Of a stretch of 12,764 nt of DNA, positions 1 through 7,182 are shown one piece after another. Under the pieces are notes generated by a model that saw only the letters and a list, made by a program, of their open reading frames with translations, was not told where the DNA came from and did not search any database. This DNA is from MAG-121220-bin8 sp964433845 (GTDB taxonomy: Bacteria > Bacteroidota > Bacteroidia > Flavobacteriales > Flavobacteriaceae). Each line of letters starts with the position of its first letter. Positions within the stretch are counted from its first letter, which is position 1. The position numbers were made by a program, and so were the translations under genes. Location: positions 1 to 12,764 of the forward strand of contig CAYSTA010000041.1 of the NCBI GenBank assembly GCA_964433845.1. The letters are read 5' to 3'.

Positions 1-15
1 TCCATAACTATAAAG

Positions 16-729
16 TTAATTAACTCTTTTAATCCAAATTTCATGCAATGGATCCCCTTTACTACTAAAACCTTTATGATCCCATTCGTTGTTGATTAAT
101 TCATAGTTAAAGCTTAAGCTTAAGCCAGCTTTAGAATCATCTCTAGAAAAGAACTCTATATTCTCAACATATTCACCATTAATTGTTGTATAAGTTCCTC
201 CTCCTGTTCCCATAAATTGTTTAGTTTCTGTATTGTAAGCAATCCATTGAAATCTAGTTCCAGATAAAATCTTCATGGTTTTTCTTGGTCTGTCAGTATT
301 TCTTAATTGTCTTTTTCCGTCTCTTACTCTTCCTGCCATTAACCAAGGCCCCTCTAGTTTTCCAGGCTTACCACTATCTATTCTTTTAAATTTCATATCA
401 CTACCAACTATGGCCATGGTAGAGTCACTAATTTCAACCTTAAAAGTCACTTCTGATCCAACACGATCCGAATTATTAGTATCAAATTCCACTTTTTCAG
501 TCATAGTGTCCCCTGTTAATTTCCAGGTTCCTCCATTGGAATAAATGAATTTACCTGTTTTAGCTTCATACGTACTTATTACCTGGTATCCATCTGAAAA
601 AATTACAACACTTTTTAATTTTTCTCCATTTTCTGAACTATGATTTCTTTCCCAAGCTCCAACAAAACTTTGTGCATTAATATTTAATGCAAATAAATTA
701 CAGACAATTAAAACAAATATTTTTTTCAT
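16..729 (-). CDS. Secreted protein with two lipocalin-like repeats, function unknown
   Basis: A 237-residue protein. Residues 1-20 form a clear signal peptide (MKK start, hydrophobic core, NAQ-S end), so it should leave the cytoplasm, probably for the periplasm. The mature part contains two related halves, about 21-117 and 124-237. Each begins with a G-x-W motif (GAW, GPW) and each has a G-G-T-W/Y stretch followed by an E-(K/N)-(V/I)-E-F strand (near 66-82 and 157-183). This is the pattern of small beta-barrel, lipocalin-like or DUF4488-like domains often named 'membrane or secreted protein' in flavobacteria; the family name is from memory. No catalytic residues are recognisable. The ATG overlaps the TGA of kdtA by 4 bases, so it is the second gene of that operon and probably translationally coupled. 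A link to the envelope is inferred only from this context. Confidence 0.8.
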   Translation of the reverse strand: MKKIFVLIVCNLFALNINAQSFVGAWERNHSSENGEKLKSVVIFSDGYQVISTYEAKTGKFIYSNGGTWKLTGDTMTEKVEFDTNNSDRVGSEVTFKVEISDSTMAIVGSDMKFKRIDSGKPGKLEGPWLMAGRVRDGKRQLRNTDRPRKTMKILSGTRFQWIAYNTETKQFMGTGGGTYTTINGEYVENIEFFSRDDSKAGLSLSFNYELINNEWDHKGFSSKGDPLHEIWIKRVN

Positions 730-1967
730 TTTTTTTCTTTTAAATAGTTTATTACTTTTTCACAAGCTCCAAGATTAGCATTTATATAATCAAAATTAAT
801 ATTCCCCATTTGATCTCTTTTTTCATTTGAATTTAAAAGTTCATTCAACTCATTAGTAAAAGATTTTATATTATTAATACTAATCATTCCTTTTAAATCA
901 ATTAGCTCTTTAACTTCTGGAAATTTTTCAAAATTATTTCCAATTATTACAGGAATTTTAAACACTGCTGGCTCTAATGTATTATGAAGGCCAGTATTTC
1001 CAATTCCACCACCTACATAAGCAATATCAGCATAACTATAAACCTTTGTTAATAATCCTATGGAATCAATAATTATTACTTCAGGATTTGTTGCATTAGA
1101 TTTAGCTAATTCTGACATTAAGATAGTTTTTTTTGTGATTAATTGTTTTAGTTTACTAATTCTATTAAGATTTATCTGATGTGGAGCTATTATAAAACAA
1201 ACATCATTTTTCTTATACGAATTAATAAATTTTATGATTAAACTTTCATCTTTTTGCCAAGTGCTTCCAGCTACAAAACACTTTTTATTGCCCTTAAAAT
1301 CATTTAAGTATTTAATTTCATTATTTTGCTTTGGAAGATCTATGACTCTATCATATCTAGAGTCACCCATTACAGTACAATTAGTAAATTTTTTTTTAAT
1401 TAATACATTTTTTGAAGATTCATTTTGAACAAAAAAATGATGAAATGCTTTTAATTTTTTTTTCATCCATAATCCGTAAAAATTAAAAAACCAATGATTT
1501 TTTCTAAAAATTCCTGCTATTAGATATGTAGGTATATTTCTGTTTTTTAAGGATTTTAAAAAATTAGGCCAAAACTCATATTTTACAAAAAAAACCATTT
1601 TTGGATTTAATAAATCAAGAAATTTATTGGCATTTTTTGCAGTATCAATTGGTAAATAAACTGTCAGATCACTTATTGGGTTCAATTTTCTTACATTATA
1701 ACCAGATGATGAGAAAAAAGAGATAACAATTTTATGATCATTATAAAGAGATTTAATTTTATTAAAAACAGGAAATCCTTGTTCATATTCACCCAATGAA
1801 GCAACATGAATCCAAATGTATTTTTGATTATTTGAAATATTTAATTCTAAATCTTTAAAAACATCTTTTCTCTCATGAATAAATTTTTCAATATTACTAT
1901 TAAAGTATTTTAAAAAATGTAGAATAATTTGGATTATTTGAATAATGAAGTTATAAATTATGTCCAT
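726..1967 (-). CDS. kdtA: 3-deoxy-D-manno-octulosonic acid (Kdo) transferase, GT30
   Basis: A 413-residue protein of normal length for KdtA/WaaA, the inner-membrane glycosyltransferase that moves Kdo from CMP-Kdo onto lipid A precursor. Residues 1-22 form a hydrophobic N-terminal membrane anchor. The N-lobe carries the H-V-A-S-L-G-E motif with the catalytic Glu at residue 60, and an E-F-W-P-N motif at 131-135. The C-lobe carries G-S-T-W-x-x-D-E (234-241), A-P-H-Q (261-264) and the hallmark G-G-G-x-x-x-x-G-L-H-N-x-L-E-P-A (319-334) of the CMP-Kdo site. It starts with ATG and has no Shine-Dalgarno, as is usual in this phylum. It is divergent from a sugar aminotransferase and overlaps the downstream secreted-protein gene by 4 bases. 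Its base composition is very AT-rich, with many AAA/AAT/ATT codons, more so than the T9SS genes further right. Number of Kdo residues added cannot be told from the sequence. Confidence 0.95.
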   Translation of the reverse strand: MDIIYNFIIQIIQIILHFLKYFNSNIEKFIHERKDVFKDLELNISNNQKYIWIHVASLGEYEQGFPVFNKIKSLYNDHKIVISFFSSSGYNVRKLNPISDLTVYLPIDTAKNANKFLDLLNPKMVFFVKYEFWPNFLKSLKNRNIPTYLIAGIFRKNHWFFNFYGLWMKKKLKAFHHFFVQNESSKNVLIKKKFTNCTVMGDSRYDRVIDLPKQNNEIKYLNDFKGNKKCFVAGSTWQKDESLIIKFINSYKKNDVCFIIAPHQINLNRISKLKQLITKKTILMSELAKSNATNPEVIIIDSIGLLTKVYSYADIAYVGGGIGNTGLHNTLEPAVFKIPVIIGNNFEKFPEVKELIDLKGMISINNIKSFTNELNELLNSNEKRDQMGNINFDYINANLGACEKVINYLKEKK

Positions 1968-2013
1968 TTTATATATAATTGTACTAATGTAGTATTTTAT
2001 AAATATATTTAAT

Positions 2014-2041
2014 TTTAAAGCTTTACATTTTATTATTTTTG
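2014..2041 (+). promoter_or_regulatory. Putative Bacteroidota promoter of the DegT-family gene
   Basis: TATTTTTG at 2034-2041 matches the Bacteroidota -7 consensus TAnnTTTG exactly. A weak -33-like TTTA lies at 2014-2017, 16 bases upstream. Transcription would start around 2046-2048, leaving a leader of only about 10 bases before the ATG at 2056. Such matches arise by chance in AT-rich DNA, so the placement next to the start codon is the main support. Confidence 0.5.
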
Positions 2042-2043
2042 CA

Positions 2044-2071
2044 CAAAACTATTTTATGAAAAAAATCCAAA
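2044..2071 (-). promoter_or_regulatory. Putative Bacteroidota promoter of the kdtA operon
   Basis: Read on the minus strand, TAGTTTTG (2051 to 2044) fits the -7 consensus TAnnTTTG, and TTTG (2071 to 2068) lies 16 bases upstream as a -33 element, just inside the 5' end of the divergent aminotransferase gene. Transcription would begin near 2038, giving kdtA a leader of about 70 bases. The element sits face to face with the opposite-strand -7 element, 2 bases apart. Confidence 0.4.
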
Positions 2072-3186
2072 TGGTGGATTTACAAAGCCAGTATAAGCAT
2101 ATAAAAGATAAAATAGACAATTCAGTAATAAATGTAATTGAAGATGCAGCTTTTATAAATGGCCCATCTGTAAAAAGTTTTCAAAAAAATTTAGAAGATT
2201 ATTTAGATATAAAACATGTTATCCCTTGTGCAAATGGAACAGACGCCCTTCAAATAGCCATGATGGGATTAAATCTTAAACCTGGAGATGAGGTAATAAC
2301 TGCAGATTTCACTTTTGCTTCTACTGTGGAGGTAATAGCATTATTAAACTTAACTCCTGTTTTAGTAGATGTCGATTTAGAAACTTTTAATATTGATTGT
2401 AATAAGATAAAAAAAGCAATCACATCAAAAACAAAAGCAATAGTTCCTGTTCATTTATTTGGCCAACCTGCCAATATGGAAGAGATAATGGAAATAGCTA
2501 ATCAATATAATCTTTTTGTAATTGAAGATAATGCTCAAGCAATTGGCTCAGAATACCAATTTTCATCAGGAAATAAAATAAAAGCAGGTACAATAGGAGA
2601 TATTGGCACAACTTCTTTTTTCCCTTCAAAGAATTTAGGTTGTTATGGAGATGGTGGTGCATTATTTACAAACAATGATGATTTAGCTCATACAATTAGA
2701 GGAATAGTTAATCATGGGATGTACAAAAGATACCATCATGACGTTGTTGGAGTTAATTCTAGACTAGATAGTATTCAAGCATCTATTTTAGATATTAAAT
2801 TAAAGTTATTAGATAATTATAATTCAAGTAGAAATAAATCTGCAAGATTATATTCTGAAAATTTAAAAGGTAATCAAAATATAATTCTTCCTTCATTTGA
2901 AGAAGATGAAAAGTTTCATGTATTTCACCAGTATACAATTCGAATTATAAATAATAAAAGAGATGATCTTGCAAACTATTTATCAGAATCTAATATTCCT
3001 TTTGGAATTTATTACCCCATACCTTTACATAGACAAAAAGCATATGTAGACTCTAGATATAATGAAGATGACTTTTCAAATACCAATCTGTTAACTCAGC
3101 AAGTTATTTCTCTACCTATGCATTCTGAATTAGAACTGGATCAAATTAAATTTATTTGTGAAAAGATTAATACATTTTTAAAATAG
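2056..3186 (+). CDS. DegT/DnrJ/EryC1/StrS-family PLP-dependent sugar aminotransferase
   Basis: A 376-residue protein of full length for this fold-type I aminotransferase family, which transfers an amino group, usually from glutamate, to keto groups of nucleotide sugars. Visible landmarks are G-T-D-A-L (61-65), the E-D-N-A-Q motif with PLP-contacting Asp158 and Gln161, the Schiff-base Lys192 in S-F-F-P-S-K-N-L-G followed by G-D-G-G-A, and the C-terminal Y-P-I-P-L-H motif of the sugar site. The overall pattern resembles WbpE/WlbC-type enzymes that act on UDP-3-keto sugars on the way to diamino-uronates; that sub-assignment is inference from remembered family sequences. It is divergent from kdtA, which suggests a role in lipopolysaccharide or O-antigen sugars. 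Its 3' end overlaps the 3' end of fabD by 9 bases tail to tail. The ATG start lies just downstream of a -7 element, so the leader is very short. Confidence 0.9.
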   Translation: MKKIQMVDLQSQYKHIKDKIDNSVINVIEDAAFINGPSVKSFQKNLEDYLDIKHVIPCANGTDALQIAMMGLNLKPGDEVITADFTFASTVEVIALLNLTPVLVDVDLETFNIDCNKIKKAITSKTKAIVPVHLFGQPANMEEIMEIANQYNLFVIEDNAQAIGSEYQFSSGNKIKAGTIGDIGTTSFFPSKNLGCYGDGGALFTNNDDLAHTIRGIVNHGMYKRYHHDVVGVNSRLDSIQASILDIKLKLLDNYNSSRNKSARLYSENLKGNQNIILPSFEEDEKFHVFHQYTIRIINNKRDDLANYLSESNIPFGIYYPIPLHRQKAYVDSRYNEDDFSNTNLLTQQVISLPMHSELELDQIKFICEKINTFLK

Positions 3187-4059
3187 AGGGGCGCTTACTA
3201 AGGCATCTCTGTTAATCTTTTTTATTAGCCCTTGAAGAACTTTTCCAGGGCCAATTTCAATAAATTCTGAAGCACCATCTTCGATCATTTGATTTATACT
3301 TTGAGTCCACCTTACTGGAGATGTTAATTGAGAGATTAAATTTTCTTTTATAGAAACAATAGAATTTTCTGCAATTCCCTTAACATTTTGATATATAGGA
3401 CAAATGGGATCATTGAACTTAGCTGTATTAATTGCTTGTGATAGCTCTTCTTTAGCTTCGTCCATTAATTCAGAATGAAATGCACCTCCTACGGGAAGAA
3501 TTAATGCTCTTCTAGCACCTTTTTCTGAAAGTGCTTTGCAAGCCTTTTCGACAGCATCAAGTTCTCCTGAAATTACAACTTGACCTGGACAGTTATAATT
3601 TGCTGCAACAACATTACCAATAATGTTTTGGCATACATTTTCAATTATACTATTCTCAAGTCCAAGAATTGCTGCCATTGTTCCTTTTGTATTTTCACAT
3701 GCTCTTTGCATTGCTTTTGCTCTTATAGAAACAAGCTTCAAACCATCTTCAAAGCTTAACACTCTTGCAGCGACTAGGGCAGAAAATTCACCAAGAGAAT
3801 GCCCAGCTACCATATGTGGATTAAAAGATTTTTCTAGCACTTTTAACATTGCCATTGAATGTATAAAAATTGCAGGTTGAGTTACTTTAGTTTGTGTTAA
3901 ATCATCGTTTGATCCATGAAACATTATTTTAGAAATATTAAATCCTAAAATATCTTCAGCGTTTTGAAACATTTCCTTTAATAAAGTGTGTTTTTTATAA
4001 AGGTCATGACACATTCCAGTAAATTGTGAACCTTGACCAGGAAATACGTATGATTTCAT
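3178..4059 (-). CDS. fabD: Malonyl-CoA:ACP transacylase
   Basis: A 293-residue protein, close to the usual FabD length of about 300. FabD moves the malonyl group from CoA to acyl carrier protein, supplying extender units to type II fatty acid synthesis in the cytoplasm. All key motifs are present: G-Q-G-S-Q at 8-12 (oxyanion hole), nucleophile Ser88 in G-H-S-L-G-E, Arg113 that pairs with the malonyl carboxylate, His195 in G-G-A-F-H-S, and the C-terminal E-I-G-P-G-K-V-L motif. The ATG lies 3 bases after the stop of the 2TM-DHFR gene, so the two should be co-transcribed from the promoter upstream of that gene. Unlike the common arrangement, no fabH, fabG or acpP is adjacent within the window. 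The 3' end overlaps the convergent aminotransferase gene. Confidence 0.96.
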   Translation of the reverse strand: MKSYVFPGQGSQFTGMCHDLYKKHTLLKEMFQNAEDILGFNISKIMFHGSNDDLTQTKVTQPAIFIHSMAMLKVLEKSFNPHMVAGHSLGEFSALVAARVLSFEDGLKLVSIRAKAMQRACENTKGTMAAILGLENSIIENVCQNIIGNVVAANYNCPGQVVISGELDAVEKACKALSEKGARRALILPVGGAFHSELMDEAKEELSQAINTAKFNDPICPIYQNVKGIAENSIVSIKENLISQLTSPVRWTQSINQMIEDGASEFIEIGPGKVLQGLIKKINRDALVSAPLF

Positions 4060-4062
4060 GTA

Positions 4063-4962
4063 TTATTTTTTATTATACCTTATGAAGGTGAAGTCAAATT
4101 TATGCTTATCGTCTTTAAATCTTTCATCTCTACTAGCTTCTTCCCATAATTTATAATCAATTTCAGGGAAATAAGTATCCCCTGTAGAATTAGTATGAAC
4201 CCTTGTTAATTCAATTCTATTAGCTAATTGAATACTTTGATTATATATTTCACCTCCACCAATAATAAAAGGTTGTTTGTCATTGCTAGCCTTTTCTAGT
4301 GCTTCATAAATTGAATTTACAACAATTGCATCTTTTGCTATATAATCTAATTTTCTTGTTATTACTATATTGGTTCTATTAGGTAATGCTTTTGGCATAG
4401 ATTCAAATGTCTTTCTGCCCATAATAACACAGTGCCCCTTAGTGTGTTCCTTAAAGTGTTTCAAATCATCAGGGAGATGCCAAATTAGTTTATTCTCATT
4501 TCCAATTACATTATTCTCTGAAGCAGCTGCAATTATGGTAACACAATTACTAGAGTTTTTTTCATTAAATAATTGTGATTCAGCTTTGATTCTTGCCTCT
4601 TTTTCAAATTCTGTTTTTATTTTGGCAATTTTTAATTCTTGTTTAGAAACAAGTTTTTTTATTTGTTCTTTTTCCCAATTTTCCCCCATAAATCTATTTG
4701 CAATAAAAACATTATAGGTATGGATTAAGAATAATAAGACCCAAATGGCACTTGCGATATATGACCAAGGATAATTAAAAAAAATCAAGTCTTCTTTAAA
4801 CCCAAATAATAAATTAATGGCAAGAAAAGATATTATCCCAAAAAACATTAGAGAAAGATGAAAAAACAACCTTTTCTTTTGTTTTACTCTTCTTTGAGCT
4901 GTTTTGATTAGATTGATTTGATCTTCGTTAATTTTGTCGCTACTTTTACCTTTAAATAACAT
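4063..4962 (-). CDS. folA: Dihydrofolate reductase with N-terminal 2TM membrane domain
   Basis: A 299-residue protein from the ATG at 4962. Residues about 23-108 match the 2TM domain pattern: a basic R-R-V-K-x-K-K-R-x-F-F-H-L lead-in, membrane segments near 31-55 and 68-88, and an N-W-E-K-E-x-I-K-K-L tail. A charged, helical, probably coiled-coil linker follows (about 97-135). Residues about 140-299 are a complete dihydrofolate reductase, which makes tetrahydrofolate from dihydrofolate with NADPH. It has W-H-L-P-x-D-L-x-x-F-K with the catalytic Asp at about 166, M-G-R-K-T-F-E-S-M, L-P-x-R-x-N-I-V, G-G-G-E-I-Y and G-D-T-Y-F-P. Typical bacterial DHFR is soluble and near 160 residues, so this one would be tethered to the inner membrane. 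A TTG codon at 4986 could extend the frame by 8 residues, but it lies inside the -7 element, so the ATG is preferred. fabD follows after 3 bases. Confidence 0.92.
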   Translation of the reverse strand: MLFKGKSSDKINEDQINLIKTAQRRVKQKKRLFFHLSLMFFGIISFLAINLLFGFKEDLIFFNYPWSYIASAIWVLLFLIHTYNVFIANRFMGENWEKEQIKKLVSKQELKIAKIKTEFEKEARIKAESQLFNEKNSSNCVTIIAAASENNVIGNENKLIWHLPDDLKHFKEHTKGHCVIMGRKTFESMPKALPNRTNIVITRKLDYIAKDAIVVNSIYEALEKASNDKQPFIIGGGEIYNQSIQLANRIELTRVHTNSTGDTYFPEIDYKLWEEASRDERFKDDKHKFDFTFIRYNKK

Positions 4963-4983
4963 GTAGAGCTTAATCTTAAATGG

Positions 4984-4991
4984 CAAAAGTA
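4984..4991 (-). promoter_or_regulatory. Putative -7 promoter element of the 2TM-DHFR/fabD operon
   Basis: On the minus strand TACTTTTG (4991 to 4984) fits TAnnTTTG exactly and lies 21 bases before the ATG at 4962. Transcription would begin near 4977, which excludes the upstream in-frame TTG (4986-4984) as a start and decides the gene's 5' end. No convincing -33 element was seen at the expected distance. Confidence 0.5.
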
Positions 4992-5030
4992 AGATTTTAT
5001 AATAAATTATTTGTTCTATAACTCTTTAAT

Positions 5031-6065
5031 ATGAATTTTCCAATTTCTGAAAAATATATATATTTTGATTCTGCAAGATCAGGAGGAATGTGCCAAGAAC
5101 TTTTATCTTGGAGAGAGAAACATGATAATTTGTTTTTGAATAAGGGAAGTCAATTTAGGTTGAAAAATGATGATTTTATTGATGAAGTTAGAAATGGAGT
5201 TGCTAAATTTTTTAATTCACAAAATAACTATGTTTTCTTAACTAATAGCTTTTCAGTTGGCTTCAATTCACTACTGGGTATTTTAAATCCAAATCTCAAG
5301 TTTTTACTATTAGAAGATGACTATCCATCAATTATAGATCAAGTAAAATTCAATAGATTTAAACATGACTTTGTAGAAAAAGCATTTGACTTGGAAGAAA
5401 AAATAATAGAAAAAATAGAAATATATAAACCTGACGTTTTGGCTTTATCTATAGTTCAATATTTGAATGGAGTTTATCTAGATGCTGATTTTTTTAATAG
5501 AATTAAAAGGGAATTTCCACAACTTTTAATTATTGCTGATGCAACTCAATTTTGTGGCACAAAATCATTTGATTTTAATAGTTCTGGTATAGATATATTA
5601 ATTTCTAGTGGATATAAATGGCTTTTTAGTGGTTATGGAAACGGATTTATATTAATTAAAAAGAATTTTATTAATGATTTTTTAAAAAATAATGATAAAA
5701 AAAATATAAAAGATTTTCTTTATAGAACTTTTGAACCAGGAAATTTAGATACACTTAGTTTTGGAAGTTTGTTATTTTCTATTAATAAAATATCAGATCA
5801 TGGAATTGATAAAATTGAAAATAGAATAAATATTTTGTCAAATTATGGCAAGGAAAAATTTACTGAATATAACCTTCTAGACTATCAAGTTAAAAATAGA
5901 GTGAAGCATTCAAATATATTTAATCTCAAAGGAAATGATTTATTGTATCAAGAATTGATTAATAATCAAATAATTTGTTCAAGAAGAGGCAGTGGGATAA
6001 GAGTAGGTTTTAATTTTTATAATAAGGAAAAACAAATAGACTATTTATTGAAATTTTTTAAATAA
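5031..6065 (+). CDS. Aminotransferase class V-fold PLP-dependent enzyme
   Basis: A 344-residue protein, shorter than the usual 370-410 of this family. The order of motifs is typical: Y-F-D-S-A near the N-terminus (residues 11-15), A-D-A-T-Q with PLP-contacting Asp170 and Gln173, the Schiff-base Lys196 in S-S-G-Y-K-W-L, G-N-L-D-T-L-S-F (238-245), and the C-terminal R-R-G-S-G-I-R-V-G-F-N-F-Y-N (318-331) with substrate-carboxylate Arg324. It resembles the NifS/SufS and isopenicillin-N-epimerase-like group. The loop that holds the catalytic Cys in SufS-type desulfurases appears to be missing: the chain goes almost directly from R-R-G to the I-R-V strand. Cysteine desulfurase activity is therefore unlikely and the substrate is unknown. 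It is divergent from the 2TM-DHFR gene across 68 bases and converges on the lipoprotein gene, whose stop lies 5 bases away. No exact -7 consensus was found before its ATG. Confidence 0.85.
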   Translation: MNFPISEKYIYFDSARSGGMCQELLSWREKHDNLFLNKGSQFRLKNDDFIDEVRNGVAKFFNSQNNYVFLTNSFSVGFNSLLGILNPNLKFLLLEDDYPSIIDQVKFNRFKHDFVEKAFDLEEKIIEKIEIYKPDVLALSIVQYLNGVYLDADFFNRIKREFPQLLIIADATQFCGTKSFDFNSSGIDILISSGYKWLFSGYGNGFILIKKNFINDFLKNNDKKNIKDFLYRTFEPGNLDTLSFGSLLFSINKISDHGIDKIENRINILSNYGKEKFTEYNLLDYQVKNRVKHSNIFNLKGNDLLYQELINNQIICSRRGSGIRVGFNFYNKEKQIDYLLKFFK

Positions 6066-6070
6066 AATTA

Positions 6071-6778
6071 TTATTCAATTACTACAAAAGTAGACACTCC
6101 AGAATCAGATGTTGCTCCATGATTATCTTTTGTAATTACCTTCCAATAGTATGTGCCTGTATCATTAATCGTAATGGTTTTTTTGGTGGCTCCATAATTT
6201 GAAACATTTACAGTGGAGGCATCTTTTTGGTCTAGATAAATGTCAAATGTATGGGTGTCTCCAGAATCTACATCAGAAAAAGTCCATGATAGTTGAACTG
6301 CTCCTAAATTAACTGTTGCTCCAGGTTTAGGCGCAACAATTTCAGCTGGAAAAGGAGCATGATTTTTCTGTGGAGTTCCAGATAAATAAAATTTCCACTT
6401 TGCACTAGTTGCTGTAGCTGTACCAGTATTAGTAGAAATGACATACCATGAATAAGGAAATCCTTTAGTCAAAGTTATTTCAACACTTGTAGAAGTAGTT
6501 GTTTGTGAAATACTTACTTGATTTAATAGATTTTTTACAACAATTGTATACGAAGTGGTATCATCAGATTTATTCCATTCAAATTTAACAGCATCTACCT
6601 CAAGACATTCAGAATTATTTGCAGGTTTTACAAGGGTAGCAGGCTTAGGAGCAACTGGACCTGTTGGGTTTCCTCCTCCATTTCCTCCACCATTATTACC
6701 ATCATCTCCACCACTACCACCACAAGAAATAAAGAGGGGAAAAAACACACACAACGATATGATTAATATCTTTTTCAT
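6071..6778 (-). CDS. Lipoprotein with Gly/Asn-rich stalk and two FN3-like domains (downstream module)
   Basis: A 235-residue putative surface lipoprotein. Residues 1-18 form a signal peptide and Cys19 (in F-I-S-C) is the likely lipidated residue; the lipobox is loose, as is common in Bacteroidota. Residues 20-40 form a Gly/Asn/Asp-rich flexible stalk with an early D-D pair that could serve as a surface-export signal (inference). Two beta-sandwich, fibronectin-III-like domains follow, about 47-132 (V-K-F-E-W-N-K-S-D) and 141-235 (V-Q-L-S-W-T-F-S-D-V-D-x-G-D-T-H, ending Y-Y-W-K-V-x-x-K-D). No enzymatic motif is visible, so a binding or scaffold role is likely. Its ATG overlaps the TGA of the large T9SS protein by 4 bases. 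Its first 12 codons are identical in DNA to those of its paralog at 11131-11796, after which the two diverge. Confidence 0.82.
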   Translation of the reverse strand: MKKILIISLCVFFPLFISCGGSGGDDGNNGGGNGGGNPTGPVAPKPATLVKPANNSECLEVDAVKFEWNKSDDTTSYTIVVKNLLNQVSISQTTTSTSVEITLTKGFPYSWYVISTNTGTATATSAKWKFYLSGTPQKNHAPFPAEIVAPKPGATVNLGAVQLSWTFSDVDSGDTHTFDIYLDQKDASTVNVSNYGATKKTITINDTGTYYWKVITKDNHGATSDSGVSTFVVIE

Positions 6779-7182
6779 TCTCTAATTACTTTGATTGATT
6801 TTTTAATTGTTTTGGAATCTACTTTTAGAATATAAAGTCCAGATTTCACATTATTAAATGGTACATCTAGTGATCTTGAATATGGTACTTTATCGTTTCT
6901 AGTCCAGATAACTCTTCCTGTAATATCAAACAATGTAATATTTACATTATCATCAAATCCACCTACCCATAATTTAGAAGAAGCATTAGCTGGGTTAGGA
7001 CTTAATAGAATATCTTCTGAGATAAAGATTATTTCTTCATAAATTCCTTGACATTCTTTGTTGGCAGTTACTCTAATGGTATTGATTCCAGGGCTTAATG
7101 ATAAATCGATATTATCATCATAAGTTGTAATTAAGTTTCCATTAAGAATGATATTGTATTTAGTTCCTCCACTCATGTCTAA
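6742..7182 (-). repeat. 441-base perfect direct repeat, copy 1
   Basis: By reading along both copies I found every base identical to 11760-12200, an offset of 5018. The repeat covers the last 135 codons of the 1419-residue protein (Leu1285 to the end, including the sorting domain), the ATGA overlap, and the first 12 codons plus one base of the following lipoprotein gene. Identity stops at 6742 and 7182. Beyond 7182 the coding continues homologous but diverged. Identity at synonymous sites means a recent common origin, not selection on protein alone. Confidence 0.95.

Noticed and set aside
110..121. 12-base palindrome AAGCTTAAGCTT
   Set aside because: It lies inside coding sequence and results from repeated Leu-Ser codons (L-S-L-S); there is no T-tract or intergenic position to suggest a terminator or operator.
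2056..3186. Kdo 8-aminotransferase (KdnA) suggested by adjacency to kdtA
   Set aside because: The motif pattern (S-F-F-P-S-K-N-L-G, Y-P-I-P-L-H) resembles WbpE/WlbC-type UDP-sugar aminotransferases more than the Shewanella KdnA sequence as I remember it, and no kdnB partner is present in the window.
3178..3186. Bidirectional terminator at the convergent aminotransferase/fabD ends
   Set aside because: The genes overlap by 9 bases and I see no GC-rich hairpin followed by a T-run on either strand.
4963..4986. TTG-started 8-residue N-terminal extension of the 2TM-DHFR protein
   Set aside because: The TTG is part of a perfect TAnnTTTG -7 element, so it is probably not transcribed; an ATG lies at the expected distance downstream.
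6066..6070. Terminator between the convergent class V enzyme and lipoprotein genes
   Set aside because: Only 5 AT bases separate the stops and no stem-loop could be drawn.
6555..6785. Plus-strand proline-rich reading frame of 76 codons
   Set aside because: It is the antisense shadow of the Gly/Asn-rich stalk and signal peptide of the lipoprotein gene; it has no promoter or family resemblance.
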